Shown here one piece after another: positions 9,154 to 17,741 of a stretch of DNA of 64,000 nt. Positions within the stretch are counted from its first letter, which is position 1; every line of letters starts with the position of its first letter. Both the position numbers and the translations under genes were made by a program. Location: contig NZ_CP017037.1 of assembly GCF_001717505.1 (NCBI RefSeq), positions 1,068,501-1,132,500 on the forward strand, in the 5' to 3' direction. The notes beneath the pieces are model-generated. The model was not told the origin of the DNA. It worked only from the letters and a program-made list of their open reading frames with translations, and did not search any database. The DNA comes from Dialister pneumosintes (GTDB lineage Bacteria; Bacillota; Negativicutes; Veillonellales; Dialisteraceae).

Positions 9154-10962
9154 TTAGCCATTAATATGGAAACCCAAATCATCACTTATTTTCTCTTTAC
9201 CATGGAAAGTTAATGCTTGTTCTTTGGTAAGAGAGTATTGTGGTGATGAAAAATCATACTCCGGATTATAAAAATTAGTTTTTGCCTGAAAAAGTCCTGC
9301 TACGGTATCAAAAATTAAATCATTCGTAAAAACGATTTGTGCATGCTTTTTAAGCTGTACCATTAATTCAGGGTAAAGAGCTCTATACTCCGGTGATAAA
9401 TAAACAAAAAATGGAATATGCACCATATCAAAGAAGAAGGGAGATGTACCATGATAATGAACCATATTTTCTCCATGGTCCGAAAAATATATCATAGCTT
9501 GTAAATGCATATGTTCTCTAGCGTACTCAAAAACATTTTTAAAAATCCAATCATTATAAGCTAAAGTAACATCATAGTCATGATCCGGATCCTGTGTTGA
9601 AATACCAAAATCATTCCAGCGATGTTCAGGTACACGAGATGTATAACTATAATGACTACCATTCATATGAACAAATATAACTCTTTTCTTTGCCGGTGGT
9701 AATTTTTGGATAACATCCAACATTTTTTCATCCGGATCTTGCTCCCAATATGTTCTATCACTACGTTCAGCAATCATAGTGACTGCTGCACTTGCCAACG
9801 AACTTCTAGATTGAAAAGATATCCAATCAGTCTCATATCCCGCTGCTCTTAAAGCATCCATAAGACTTATTGCATTTTTTAGAGAAGTATCCCCATATTG
9901 GTTAGCACTGGTCAACGCATAACTTAAGGACATAATAGTTGTGGGAAAATTAGAATAAGCTTTATAGCCAAGTGCAACATCCTCAGTCCCCACCATCTCA
10001 GAAAACCAAGGAGTAGTATTTTCTGCATAATGAGGAGTAAAAGCTTTCATGTGATCTCGATTCGCACTCTCGCCGACAATCACTATATAAGTGCCGTCAG
10101 GTGCTTGTTGTCCCTTTTGTAAAATAATATTCTCCGCGTTTTTATCAAGACTCCCATTCATTTGTTCAAGAAGAGCGTACGCACCATCACGTTTATGCAT
10201 AGCGCGATAAATATTTAAAGGAAACACATGCATTGCCATGCGAATGAATCCACCTAAAAATAAAATAGTAACAAAAATAAGAGCTATTTTTCCGGAACGT
10301 GAATGACTCCTTGTTTTATCTACACAATATTTCCCTGTATTCATAAGAGAAAAAGAGCCTTTCATCGTTAAGAAAAATAAGAATAAAGTAAGAACTATAA
10401 CACCTATAGTTCGGGTTGGAGAAACTACCGTTTCAAAAAATGCTTGTACTTCTTCGATATTAGTTGCCATAATAGCTATTAAAGCAAAAATATCCATCTC
10501 GCCCCCCATGGCAATATAGTATCCTACATAAACGAAGGGACAAACAGCGATAATAAATGCTGCCAATCCTTGTAAAAAATTCCATACCCATTGTCCTTTG
10601 CGTAAATGAGAGGCCCATGTAACAGAAAGATAAGGGAGCGTAAATAGTAAAGAAGCATACATATAGTAGTCGCCTAAATGTCTTTTTTCAGGCAATCCGA
10701 CAAACCCATATGCCCAAGTAAAAATCCCTGCCCATAATACAGGTAATACTCCCGCATATGGTAATAACTTTCTTATAAATTCTTCTTTAAATATAGAAAG
10801 CATCCCCCATACAGTAATAAAAATAACTGCAACTGCCGTAATAAGTCGAGGTTTTAAATAGCTATCTAATGTGGTAAATTCTACGCCCTGTGAAAGAATT
10901 CCCATAAGGAATAAAACAAATGCTATCGTATATAATAATGAATGAATAATGATCTTCCTCAT
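9154..10962 (-). CDS. Phosphoethanolamine transferase (EptA/CptA-type, sulfatase fold)
   Basis: Inner-membrane enzyme expected to move phosphoethanolamine from phosphatidylethanolamine onto lipid A or core LPS; in other bacteria this lowers polymyxin binding. About 602 aa. The N-terminal ~250 residues carry five or more TM segments. The periplasmic alkaline-phosphatase-like domain shows the metal-binding IVIVGESANRDH (Glu ~298), the nucleophile-bearing SNFPTTIMSL (Thr ~341) and YFSDHGEN (Asp/His ~495). Start: ATG at 10962 has AGGAG 5 nt upstream; an in-frame ATG at 10995 does not. The acceptor (lipid A, Kdo or heptose) cannot be read from sequence. Confidence 0.87.
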   Translation of the reverse strand: MRKIIIHSLLYTIAFVLFLMGILSQGVEFTTLDSYLKPRLITAVAVIFITVWGMLSIFKEEFIRKLLPYAGVLPVLWAGIFTWAYGFVGLPEKRHLGDYYMYASLLFTLPYLSVTWASHLRKGQWVWNFLQGLAAFIIAVCPFVYVGYYIAMGGEMDIFALIAIMATNIEEVQAFFETVVSPTRTIGVIVLTLFLFFLTMKGSFSLMNTGKYCVDKTRSHSRSGKIALIFVTILFLGGFIRMAMHVFPLNIYRAMHKRDGAYALLEQMNGSLDKNAENIILQKGQQAPDGTYIVIVGESANRDHMKAFTPHYAENTTPWFSEMVGTEDVALGYKAYSNFPTTIMSLSYALTSANQYGDTSLKNAISLMDALRAAGYETDWISFQSRSSLASAAVTMIAERSDRTYWEQDPDEKMLDVIQKLPPAKKRVIFVHMNGSHYSYTSRVPEHRWNDFGISTQDPDHDYDVTLAYNDWIFKNVFEYAREHMHLQAMIYFSDHGENMVHYHGTSPFFFDMVHIPFFVYLSPEYRALYPELMVQLKKHAQIVFTNDLIFDTVAGLFQAKTNFYNPEYDFSSPQYSLTKEQALTFHGKEKISDDLGFHING

Positions 10963-11079
10963 ATGAACTCCTGATATATACATACAAATCGGCAAAACCG
11001 GATTCTATATAATGATTTTTATCTTGCTAATCTCCTTTATGGCTTTTATACTGAAAACAAATTACAAAGGAGGTGCTAT

Positions 11080-11955
11080 ATGAATTTTTTGTATAAAGAA
11101 AAACAAAAAATCAGTCTTTGGTGGAAAGGTATATCAAAAAAAGAAATTATCGTCTTTACTTTTAGCGCCATTACTTTGTTAACTTTAATTTTTATGTATT
11201 ATAGGCAAATACATATATCCGGCTTATCTTCATGGCATCGTTTTTTACGCTGTATAGTAGAATCCTTTTTTCTGTTATTTTTAACACAATTAATGACCGG
11301 CAAGAGTATATTGCATCCCTTCTGGCGTATTGGATATTTCCCATTTGCATTGTGGATGACAATCTTCCCTTACTGCCTTACACATGCAATAAACAACACA
11401 ACGCCTACTGACTTTAATCATCTAAGTCCCTATTTTTTAACCGGTATGGGAATATTTTTATTACTTTTCTTTGTTATGAATATCATTTCCAAAGCCGTTC
11501 TTGGTAAGAAAATGATGAGTTATATTACATTAGGATTAGTTGCTTACTTTTCAGCCATTCCTATGATTTACTTCCTACACACGCTATTAACCGGGTTAGT
11601 TATGACACCGCATGAACTATATATCGCCACTAATATGCCTACTACTTGGCTCTCTGTTATTATATACCCTAAAGTCGGTTTTGTCGGAAGTATCCTTTTA
11701 TTTTTAAGTTTTATATTATACCTTATTATATACCACCGCTGGATTTGGTCGAGTGCTTACCATTTAAATCCTCGATGGAAAAACCAACGAGGCTCTCAAA
11801 TTTCAATTATTTACCGCATTGTGCAAATCCTTGTATTTGCCGGATGTGTATGGCTAGTTATTCGGTGGAGCAGTGAATGCTTCCCTATGAAAGATTTTGA
11901 ATCTTTAGAAGAATATGAAAATTACTTGGAAATGATTAAAACCACTCTTCCATAA
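11080..11955 (+). CDS. Polytopic membrane protein of unknown function
   Basis: 291 aa with about seven predicted hydrophobic segments from residue ~22 to ~265 and a short acidic tail (EDFESLEEYENYLEM-like). I recognise no catalytic motif. It is divergent from the phosphoethanolamine transferase with 117 nt between starts, so the two may be co-controlled. Its size resembles the membrane half of LTA-synthase/EptA-like proteins without the catalytic domain, but no homology is evident. AAAGGAGG is 5-8 nt before the ATG. A bidirectional terminator follows directly. Confidence 0.65.
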   Translation: MNFLYKEKQKISLWWKGISKKEIIVFTFSAITLLTLIFMYYRQIHISGLSSWHRFLRCIVESFFLLFLTQLMTGKSILHPFWRIGYFPFALWMTIFPYCLTHAINNTTPTDFNHLSPYFLTGMGIFLLLFFVMNIISKAVLGKKMMSYITLGLVAYFSAIPMIYFLHTLLTGLVMTPHELYIATNMPTTWLSVIIYPKVGFVGSILLFLSFILYLIIYHRWIWSSAYHLNPRWKNQRGSQISIIYRIVQILVFAGCVWLVIRWSSECFPMKDFESLEEYENYLEMIKTTLP

Positions 11956-11960
11956 AAATA

Positions 11961-11991
11961 AAAACTGATGAAATAAAATCATCAGTTTTTT
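11961..11991. terminator. Bidirectional terminator
   Basis: AAAACTGATGA and TCATCAGTTTT flank a 7-nt loop between two convergent genes, with T-runs on both strands. Confidence 0.85.
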
Positions 11992-12704
11992 TATTCTATT
12001 AAATATCGGTATAATTTCGAGAAAGCTTCTACATCCTTCATATGAAGAAAATCTAATGATTTAGCTATAACTCCTAACATACTGTATTTCTTTAAAAGAA
12101 GTTTTGCCTGTTCTTTAGTTTCCACCCCTACTATGGATAAATACCCATCTTCTAAAGCTTTAATAAAAGATGGATAATCATAAGGCTCTCGATATAAGCT
12201 AAGTAACATCAATAAATAATCCACTGCTTTTCTATTATCCAAATTCTCAAAAAAAGGAGTATTTTCCCAATCAATTAAAGTAATCTTTTCCCCGTCATAT
12301 AAAAAATCACGTAAAGAAGGTCTCCCATGCGTAATACCTGCATGATGCAATTTACCCAAAGCCGTTCCTGCATCAAAAAGAATTTGTAACCGTTTTTCAT
12401 CCTCAATATCAGACTCTATCCAGTCTCCGACAGAACAACCGGCACCTTCCGTAATCATATATTCTGCACAAAGATAAACTATTTTAGGTGAAAGTTTTGT
12501 TTGTACATAAGCAATGGAAGATCTTGCAATCTCAGCATAAAACTGTTGATTGACCGATTTTTTAGCAAACTGTTTACGTCCGTTTGATAAACGTCTTTTA
12601 ATCCAATAAGTTTTCCCAAAATAAGGAAAACTTACATTTCTATAAGCAGGGTGGGTTTCCATCACTTTTTCAGCTTCTTTTATAAACTGTTCATCAGTAA
12701 TCAT
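11991..12704 (-). CDS. Protein-kinase-fold protein (BUD32/InaA LPS-kinase-like)
   Basis: 237 aa with a small kinase fold. The catalytic region reads GITHGRPSLRDFLYDG followed by ITLIDWENTPFF. The HG..(S/L)RD motif and the DWE in place of DFG are typical of BUD32/Kdo-kinase/InaA-type kinases. A Lys-rich N-lobe (TYWIKRRLSNGRKQFAKK) resembles the region that binds ATP. Related proteins phosphorylate inner-core sugars of LPS, which would fit a diderm and the nearby phosphoethanolamine transferase; the substrate is inferred only. GGGAGG lies before the ATG. It is convergent with the upstream membrane protein and monocistronic. Confidence 0.7.
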   Translation of the reverse strand: MITDEQFIKEAEKVMETHPAYRNVSFPYFGKTYWIKRRLSNGRKQFAKKSVNQQFYAEIARSSIAYVQTKLSPKIVYLCAEYMITEGAGCSVGDWIESDIEDEKRLQILFDAGTALGKLHHAGITHGRPSLRDFLYDGEKITLIDWENTPFFENLDNRKAVDYLLMLLSLYREPYDYPSFIKALEDGYLSIVGVETKEQAKLLLKKYSMLGVIAKSLDFLHMKDVEAFSKLYRYLIE

Positions 12705-12881
12705 AAAATCCTCCCTCTTTATAATACAAATTTCTTAGCGAATATAGTGTATCAGAAACTCATTTTTATAGCAAAATATGCATAGTCATTTCTTGTTTAC
12801 TTCGTCCACTCATGGTAGAATATTACGAATAAAAACACAATAATTAAAACTAATAAACGAATACATATAAATGAGGTATTT

Positions 12882-13904
12882 ATGAAAAACCAAACAGGAT
12901 CTAAACCATTATATATCCGCCATTGTTTAATTACATTGCTAATAACTCTTATCGGTAATTTCCTATATGCGGTAGGGTTAAATTTATTTTTCGTTCCCCA
13001 TCAATTTTTGGCCGGCGGTCTGGCCGGAATTGCAATGATTAGCTTTTATTTAACGGGAATTCCCATCGGTATAACCAACTTAGTATTAAATATCCCTTTA
13101 TTGGGGCTTTCCCTTCGCTATATGGGTAAATTTTATACCATTCTTACTATTATCAGTACTATTGCACTCTCTGTATTTATTGATTTAACAAGCGGGCTTG
13201 CCGCTCCGATTTTAATTAAAAACCCACTCGTTTCTGCTATTGCCGGTGGCGTTATTATCGGTATAGGTAATGGCATCCTTTACCGTTTCGACAGCAATAG
13301 CGGTGGTTTGGATGTGATTGGCGCTATCCTCAAAAAATATTATAATTTAGACATCGGATATGTTGTGTTTGCACTAAATTTCCTCATCGTGGGAGTAAGT
13401 GCTATCATATTCTCATTAGAGCCTGCGGTATGTACACTCATCGGTATGTACTTAACAGCTACCATGTCCAACCGTGTAGTTATCGGATTTGCACAACGTA
13501 AAGCTGCTTTCATTGTGTCAGATAAACCTCTAGAAATTACAGATGCTATTTTACGAGAAATAGGTCATGGTGCTACACTCCTTGAAGGACAAGGTGGATT
13601 CAGTGGCGATAAAAAACATATTATATTTGCAATTGTTGATTTATTACAAATTTCCAAACTGCATCTCATTATTCATGAAATTGATCCGGCGGCATTCCTA
13701 TTTATTATGAACACAACGGATGTTATTGGACGAGGATTTACCAAGCCATTACATACAGGCTCTCATCCTATAAAATCCTCACGCTACACGATTGCCAAAG
13801 ATGGAACTTTAATCCCTACAAAGATTTGGGAGTATGAAATGAATTGTGAAGCCAATCCTTCTATGGAAGAGATGCAGTCTCCGCCGAAAATTGATAATAA
13901 GTAA
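12882..13904 (+). CDS. YitT-family membrane protein (DUF161 + DUF2179)
   Basis: 340 aa. The N-terminal ~200 residues form the repeat-built membrane unit of the YitT family: ITLIGNFLYAVGLNLFFVPH, then the signature LAGGLAGIAMI and GIGNGILYRFDSNSGGLDVIG. The C-terminal ~90 residues are the cytoplasmic DUF2179 domain (ATLLEGQGGFSGDKKHIIFAIV, and IHEIDPAAFLFI). Family members are thought to be transport-related, but no substrate is firmly known. The tail after residue ~300 is polar. A small secreted-protein gene follows 10 nt after the stop and is probably cotranscribed. Confidence 0.88.
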   Translation: MKNQTGSKPLYIRHCLITLLITLIGNFLYAVGLNLFFVPHQFLAGGLAGIAMISFYLTGIPIGITNLVLNIPLLGLSLRYMGKFYTILTIISTIALSVFIDLTSGLAAPILIKNPLVSAIAGGVIIGIGNGILYRFDSNSGGLDVIGAILKKYYNLDIGYVVFALNFLIVGVSAIIFSLEPAVCTLIGMYLTATMSNRVVIGFAQRKAAFIVSDKPLEITDAILREIGHGATLLEGQGGFSGDKKHIIFAIVDLLQISKLHLIIHEIDPAAFLFIMNTTDVIGRGFTKPLHTGSHPIKSSRYTIAKDGTLIPTKIWEYEMNCEANPSMEEMQSPPKIDNK

Positions 13905-13914
13905 AGGAGGCCAT

Positions 13915-14331
13915 ATGTCATTACGAACTTTTATCCTTTCAATCACTTTATTGTTTTTTAGCCCTATATGGGGATTAGCCAATGTTCCGGAAAATACGGC
14001 ACATATTCTTTCTTATACCAGTTATAGTTCCAGTGAAATCTTTAAAGACGGCTCTCATACTTCATCTACCTCTTCTTCAACCATGTACTTCAATGATGAA
14101 ACGGGAGCACTGCTTTCTTTTGAAGTACAAACTGATGGACAGACCATGTCTATTATCATCCGAAAGAACGGTATAAAAATATGGAGTGAGTCTTTCAAAG
14201 AATCCAGTCCGCATTATACGATTACACGAAAAAGAGATAAAGAAGTCATGTCATTCCTTATGCAATTAGGTCATAGAACTTATCTGGCTTCCTATGCTCC
14301 TGACGGACAATTAATCGTTACACAACAATAA
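13915..14331 (+). CDS. Small secreted/periplasmic protein, unknown
   Basis: 138 aa when started at the ATG at 13915, which has a perfect AAAGGAGG 5 nt upstream. An in-frame ATG at 13846 lies inside the preceding gene and is unlikely. A signal peptide is clear (LRTFILSITLLFFSPIWGLA, cleavage about residue 22). The mature part is rich in Ser/Thr and beta-strand-like, with no cysteines and no lipobox. I recognise no family. It probably forms an operon with the YitT protein, ended by a strong palindromic terminator. Confidence 0.75.
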   Translation: MSLRTFILSITLLFFSPIWGLANVPENTAHILSYTSYSSSEIFKDGSHTSSTSSSTMYFNDETGALLSFEVQTDGQTMSIIIRKNGIKIWSESFKESSPHYTITRKRDKEVMSFLMQLGHRTYLASYAPDGQLIVTQQ

Positions 14332-14333
14332 CA

Positions 14334-14365
14334 AAAAGAGGAACACTATATAGTGTTCCTCTTTT
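14334..14365. terminator. Bidirectional terminator (perfect palindrome)
   Basis: AAAAGAGGAACACTAT pairs with its exact reverse complement to 14365. It lies between convergent genes and serves both strands. Confidence 0.9.
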
Positions 14366-14385
14366 ATAATACGTTACTATACTAT

Positions 14386-15645
14386 TCAATACCATTCATT
14401 AATCCAGTTAGCTTGCTTATTCCAAACTTTCATCATGAACCGAGTCACTTTTTCTCTCTTACTTTCATCGGTCGTAAGCCAAGTAATCATATCTCGATGC
14501 AAAAGCTCTTTAAAATCCGAAGCACCAAAAACCAATTCATTTAATGCCGGAATATTCATACAAAAAGCCGGTTCCGGTATATGATGATCTAAATCAACAC
14601 CTGCCATATCTTCAACATGAATTCGTAAATTGTAGAATACATCATCTTGTAACGCATGAATATATCCATTTTCTGCATTGAGCATATAAATTCCATTATT
14701 TTCTGATAATACGGAATCTACCAATTGAAATGAAAACTCACCATCCAAGTCTTTATCACAAGGCATACCGTCCATAGCAGCAACGGGGTCTATAATACGA
14801 CACATCATAAATGGGAATGTTTTGTTTTCTATATAGATATGCTCTGCACCATTAGGCCAATAATAAAAAGAACGATCATCTAAAGGTTCAAACCAACTGC
14901 AACGTGCAATAGATCCACGATGACCTGCCATGAAAAAGTAAAGTTCCTCTCGTCCCTTATTCGAAGAATATGCCATTTCCCCTGCCAAAAGATGTGTATC
15001 ATTTACACCATAGAAAAGATATCCGGCAGCTCCGGTTTCATCTCCGACCACTGCAATATATCCTTCTTCTAATTGTCCTTCAATTAATCTTCGCCAAGAA
15101 CTTTCCTCACGAATTGAAAATCCATTTCTTCCCTTTATAAAAGTACGATATATGCCATCCAATAACTCCCATTCGTCAGGAGATGAAAGGGTCTTCACCC
15201 AACTTGGTTTTGATCCGACCTTTCCCAACCACTCCGGTGACGTTTCTCTCTTCCATTGGTGTACATAGAAAGAACATCCTAACGGTTGATAAAAAGATGC
15301 GTCGGAAGGCATAAGAATCATAGTGGAATTTCCATTAGAACGAGAAAATCGAAAGGCATTTTTTAATAATTTTTTCCCAATACCATTTCCACGTGCAGCT
15401 GGATGTGTAGCAAGCCCTACTGCATAATCCACCAATAGAGAATTTCCACGTAAACAAATTTCATAAGGTCTTAAATGCACAGCAGCTGCAATATTTCCCT
15501 GTTCTTCAGCAACAACGACATTGTCATGTTCATAAATTTTTGAGAAAAACCATTGAAAAAATGCTTCATCCGGCTTTTCAAAACAATATGCCCATAAAGA
15601 CTTAATATCTTTACTGTCAGATTCTTTCGCTCTCCTAAATTGCAT
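14386..15645 (-). CDS. Eis-like GNAT N-acetyltransferase
   Basis: 419 aa, acetyl-CoA-dependent. The N-terminal GNAT domain shows VVAEEQGNIAAAVHLRP, the pyrophosphate loop LATHPAARGNGIGKKLLKNA and ILMPSDASFYQPLGCSFY. A second, degenerate GNAT-like lobe and a C-terminal SCP2-like domain (VFGASDFKELL) give the three-part Eis layout. Known Eis proteins acetylate amines such as aminoglycosides or protein Lys; the substrate here is unknown. The ATG at 15645 is preferred (GAGGGA 6 nt upstream) over TTG/ATG at 15666/15663. It sits in an operon behind the DUF2156 gene, 26 nt away. Confidence 0.85.
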   Translation of the reverse strand: MQFRRAKESDSKDIKSLWAYCFEKPDEAFFQWFFSKIYEHDNVVVAEEQGNIAAAVHLRPYEICLRGNSLLVDYAVGLATHPAARGNGIGKKLLKNAFRFSRSNGNSTMILMPSDASFYQPLGCSFYVHQWKRETSPEWLGKVGSKPSWVKTLSSPDEWELLDGIYRTFIKGRNGFSIREESSWRRLIEGQLEEGYIAVVGDETGAAGYLFYGVNDTHLLAGEMAYSSNKGREELYFFMAGHRGSIARCSWFEPLDDRSFYYWPNGAEHIYIENKTFPFMMCRIIDPVAAMDGMPCDKDLDGEFSFQLVDSVLSENNGIYMLNAENGYIHALQDDVFYNLRIHVEDMAGVDLDHHIPEPAFCMNIPALNELVFGASDFKELLHRDMITWLTTDESKREKVTRFMMKVWNKQANWINEWY

Positions 15646-15671
15646 ATACAATCCCTCAAACATCAAACTGC

Positions 15672-16559
15672 TTATTCATTACTTGCTAACATTACATTAT
15701 ATTTTTCTGCAAAATGATCCGGATGATATTCCATCTTTGCTTGTCGAAGTCCGGGAATACCTAAATCTTCCTCTCGATTTACAAATAAGGTATCTGCAAA
15801 TTCATGCATAATGAAATCTCTGTTAATAACTTGATATAATCCTCTAATTTCCGGATTTGCTTTTTCAAAATGAATATGAGCTACTCTATCATTAAGCTTA
15901 TCTCCAATGGAAAAGGCTTCTATTCGTCCATAGATACGAATAACAGCACCTTTGACACCTAACTCTTCCCAATAGTCAAAACAACGCTGTATAGATACCA
16001 TTTCATCCTCAATATCACCATGTCGCTTAAACCAAGCTGCACAAGCTTCTTTCACTTCTGCCATATTTTCAAGAGTAATCGGTTCATATACATAATCCGG
16101 ATATTCACGTAAAAAACTATTTAAATGGTTCTTTTTCATTCTAAATTTTTTACCCGAAAGACGAATTAAATCTTCCGTCTTATAAATATATTCAAAATCA
16201 TCTCTAAACTCTTCAAAAGTATACGTGTGCTTACAAACATTCTTAATTTGTTCTACCACCCAAGGAGATGCACCCATCAGACGGAATGGCTTACCTTGCG
16301 ATTCCAAATGCTGCTTTATCACTTCAAGACCATGTTTAAAAGAAGCACCTTCTCCCTCAAACGGCGGCATAAAATATGCCATATCACCTCGACCGGCTCT
16401 GATGAAAAGAATATTATCCTCTACAGCCCAAACAGTATTATATGCATGCTGCCATAAAAACAAAGTATTAAATGAACAATCACATTGTTCATAATGATGT
16501 TCCCCAAAAAAAGAATTAATGTAGTCTTTATCCTTTATATCAAAGGAATGAAATTCCAT
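15672..16559 (-). CDS. DUF2156 family protein (LPG-synthase C-terminal-like)
   Basis: 295 aa with the double-GNAT fold seen in the catalytic half of lysyl-phosphatidylglycerol synthase (DUF2156). Diagnostic stretches are LSGKKFRMKKNHLNSFLREYP in the middle and FEKANPEIRGLYQVINRDF plus NREEDLGIPGLRQAKMEYHP near the end. There are no TM segments, unlike MprF, so it is a free cytosolic version whose acceptor is unknown. AGGAG is 5 nt before ATG. It is the first gene of an operon with the Eis-like acetyltransferase. Immediately upstream is the gene-free DnaA-box region. Confidence 0.85.
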   Translation of the reverse strand: MEFHSFDIKDKDYINSFFGEHHYEQCDCSFNTLFLWQHAYNTVWAVEDNILFIRAGRGDMAYFMPPFEGEGASFKHGLEVIKQHLESQGKPFRLMGASPWVVEQIKNVCKHTYTFEEFRDDFEYIYKTEDLIRLSGKKFRMKKNHLNSFLREYPDYVYEPITLENMAEVKEACAAWFKRHGDIEDEMVSIQRCFDYWEELGVKGAVIRIYGRIEAFSIGDKLNDRVAHIHFEKANPEIRGLYQVINRDFIMHEFADTLFVNREEDLGIPGLRQAKMEYHPDHFAEKYNVMLASNE

Positions 16560-16909
16560 GCTTACTCCTCACCGTAGTTATAACAACTACTATTCCCTAT
16601 TTTATTTTATATTTAATATTATAAATCTACTAGTATTGTAGCACATTCATCAACCGGGCAGGGTTCTTATTTTTTATGTGCATTCCACATGGACATTTTT
16701 ATAATATTTATACCCACAAAAAGTAAAATCCCCCATATAAAGCCGATTATTTTAAAAAGACTGTAAAAAAATAATCGCAATAGGTTTATGAAATATAAGT
16801 ATTTCACAAACTGTTCATAAGTTATTCATTTTTTCACTATCATAAAATTTTCAATAATTATCGAAGATAATCACAATATGTCCTTCTTTCCCTCAAGTTT
16901 TTTATAAAG

Positions 16910-17127
16910 TTATCCACAACTATTCACAGCATCCTGTGTACATCTCCAGTGTACAACCTTCGAATAATCCTGATAATATCGTATTTTCAATATATATACG
17001 TATTGAAAATACACATGCCTCTCCATGAATGTGAATAACACTGTGAATAAGTTGAATAACTCCCACTTTAATTAGAAAAAATGCCACCAAACAAAAAATC
17101 GATGAACAAATATTCGAATTATTCACA
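16910..17127. other. Cluster of DnaA-box-like 9-mers
   Basis: Four matches to TTATNCACA: TTATCCACA at 16910-16918 (plus), TTATTCACA on the minus strand at 17030-17038 and 17042-17050, and TTATTCACA at 17119-17127 (plus). A one-mismatch copy, CTATTCACA, is at 16920-16928. A 12-bp inverted repeat sits in the middle. The matches are direct; DnaA binding is inferred. The head-on orientation of the rRNA genes to the right argues against this being the main oriC. Confidence 0.55.
16981..17012. repeat. Perfect 12-bp inverted repeat inside the DnaA-box cluster
   Basis: Arms GTATTTTCAATA and TATTGAAAATAC are separated by 8 nt. There is no T-run on either side, so a terminator is unlikely. The position between DnaA-box pairs suggests a protein site or a cruciform. 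Confidence 0.75.
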
Positions 17128-17325
17128 GGCTCGATATGGTCGAAATTCCTTCCATTTTTCAGCTATTTTCATTTAAAAATAACAAATAAATGCGAAGTAA
17201 ATTGAACTTTTGTTCCCTTACTGCAAAAAATACGCTGCAGCCATTTTTTATATGCATAATAAATGTACAATAAAAAAACAGCTCCCTATCAAAAGAGCCG
17301 CTCTTAATATAAATAACCATTAAAT

Positions 17326-17361
17326 ATTTAACCATTTTTATAAATTACATCACTCTCAAAC
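17326..17361 (-). repeat. Decayed CRISPR repeat 1
   Basis: Same length (36 nt) as the array repeat and matching it at 31 of 36 positions; mismatches are at repeat positions 1, 11, 14, 15 and 17, and the last 19 nt are identical. It lies 530 nt outside the intact array, on the leader-distal side. Confidence 0.85.
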
Positions 17362-17427
17362 TTGTTTACCTCTATGGGTATATAAAATAAAATTCTTTAC
17401 TGAATATTTATTTCCACTTTTTACCTT

Positions 17428-17463
17428 AACATTCTACACATGACAATTACATCACTCGCAAAC
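17428..17463 (-). repeat. Decayed CRISPR repeat 2
   Basis: The 3' 19 nt (AATTACATCACTCGCAAAC) match the array repeat with one change; the 5' half is unrecognisable. It is 102 nt from decayed repeat 1, more than one 66-nt unit, so the interval has also rearranged. Confidence 0.7.
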
Positions 17464-17513
17464 CTTGTTAAGTGCTTAAATTCATGTTTACTTGTTTAAA
17501 ACGCTTTAATCTT

Positions 17514-17741
17514 TTATGCCGTTCGTTCTGCAAAAAACTTTTTCCAGTAGGGATTCTCTTTATCAAAAATTTCTTTTTGCTCTGCCGTTAAATTATGCGG
17601 ATAGTCAGCAAACAGGTTAAAAATTTTTATTTTATCGAACGAAAACTCTCTAACTCCAACCTTTTCTGGCAAATCCACCCAATAAATGGAATCTGTTGAC
17701 TTGTTCTTATAAAACGTTACCTTATTTGACACTTCCTTCAT
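17514..17741 (-). CDS. Small protein, resembles DUF7675 family
   Basis: 75 aa, cytoplasmic. Recognisable stretches are KVTFYKNKSTDSIYWVDLPE, then FSFDKIKIFNLFADYPHNLT and EIFDKENPYWKKFFAER. I associate these with small uncharacterised DUF7675-type proteins, from memory. No function is known. The ATG at 17741 abuts AAAGGGG with no spacing; a GTG at 17732 lies 9 nt from it and may be the true start. It overlaps the end of a short upstream ORF and lies between decayed and intact CRISPR repeats, so it looks like cargo inserted at the distal end of the array. Confidence 0.65.
   Translation of the reverse strand: MKEVSNKVTFYKNKSTDSIYWVDLPEKVGVREFSFDKIKIFNLFADYPHNLTAEQKEIFDKENPYWKKFFAERTA

Larger units (their letters stand above)
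16560..17325. other. Gene-free AT-rich region
   Basis: No convincing gene. It holds a cluster of DnaA-box matches with an inverted repeat (listed separately) and short dyads such as CTGCA...CTGCAG near 17222-17240. The only open frame of note (minus strand ~16920-17126) lacks a ribosome site and family features. Confidence 0.65.

Noticed and set aside
9154..10962. Loss of catalytic Thr because the first motif reads GES rather than GET
   Set aside because: That motif supplies a metal ligand (Glu); the nucleophile Thr is later, in SNFPTTIMSL, and is present.
16920..17126. 68-aa open frame on the minus strand
   Set aside because: It crosses the DnaA-box cluster, has no ribosome site and resembles no family.
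16910..17127. Main chromosomal oriC
   Set aside because: No dnaA/dnaN or rpmH-rnpA in the window, and rRNA and ileS to the right would be head-on to a rightward fork. Kept only as a DnaA-box cluster.
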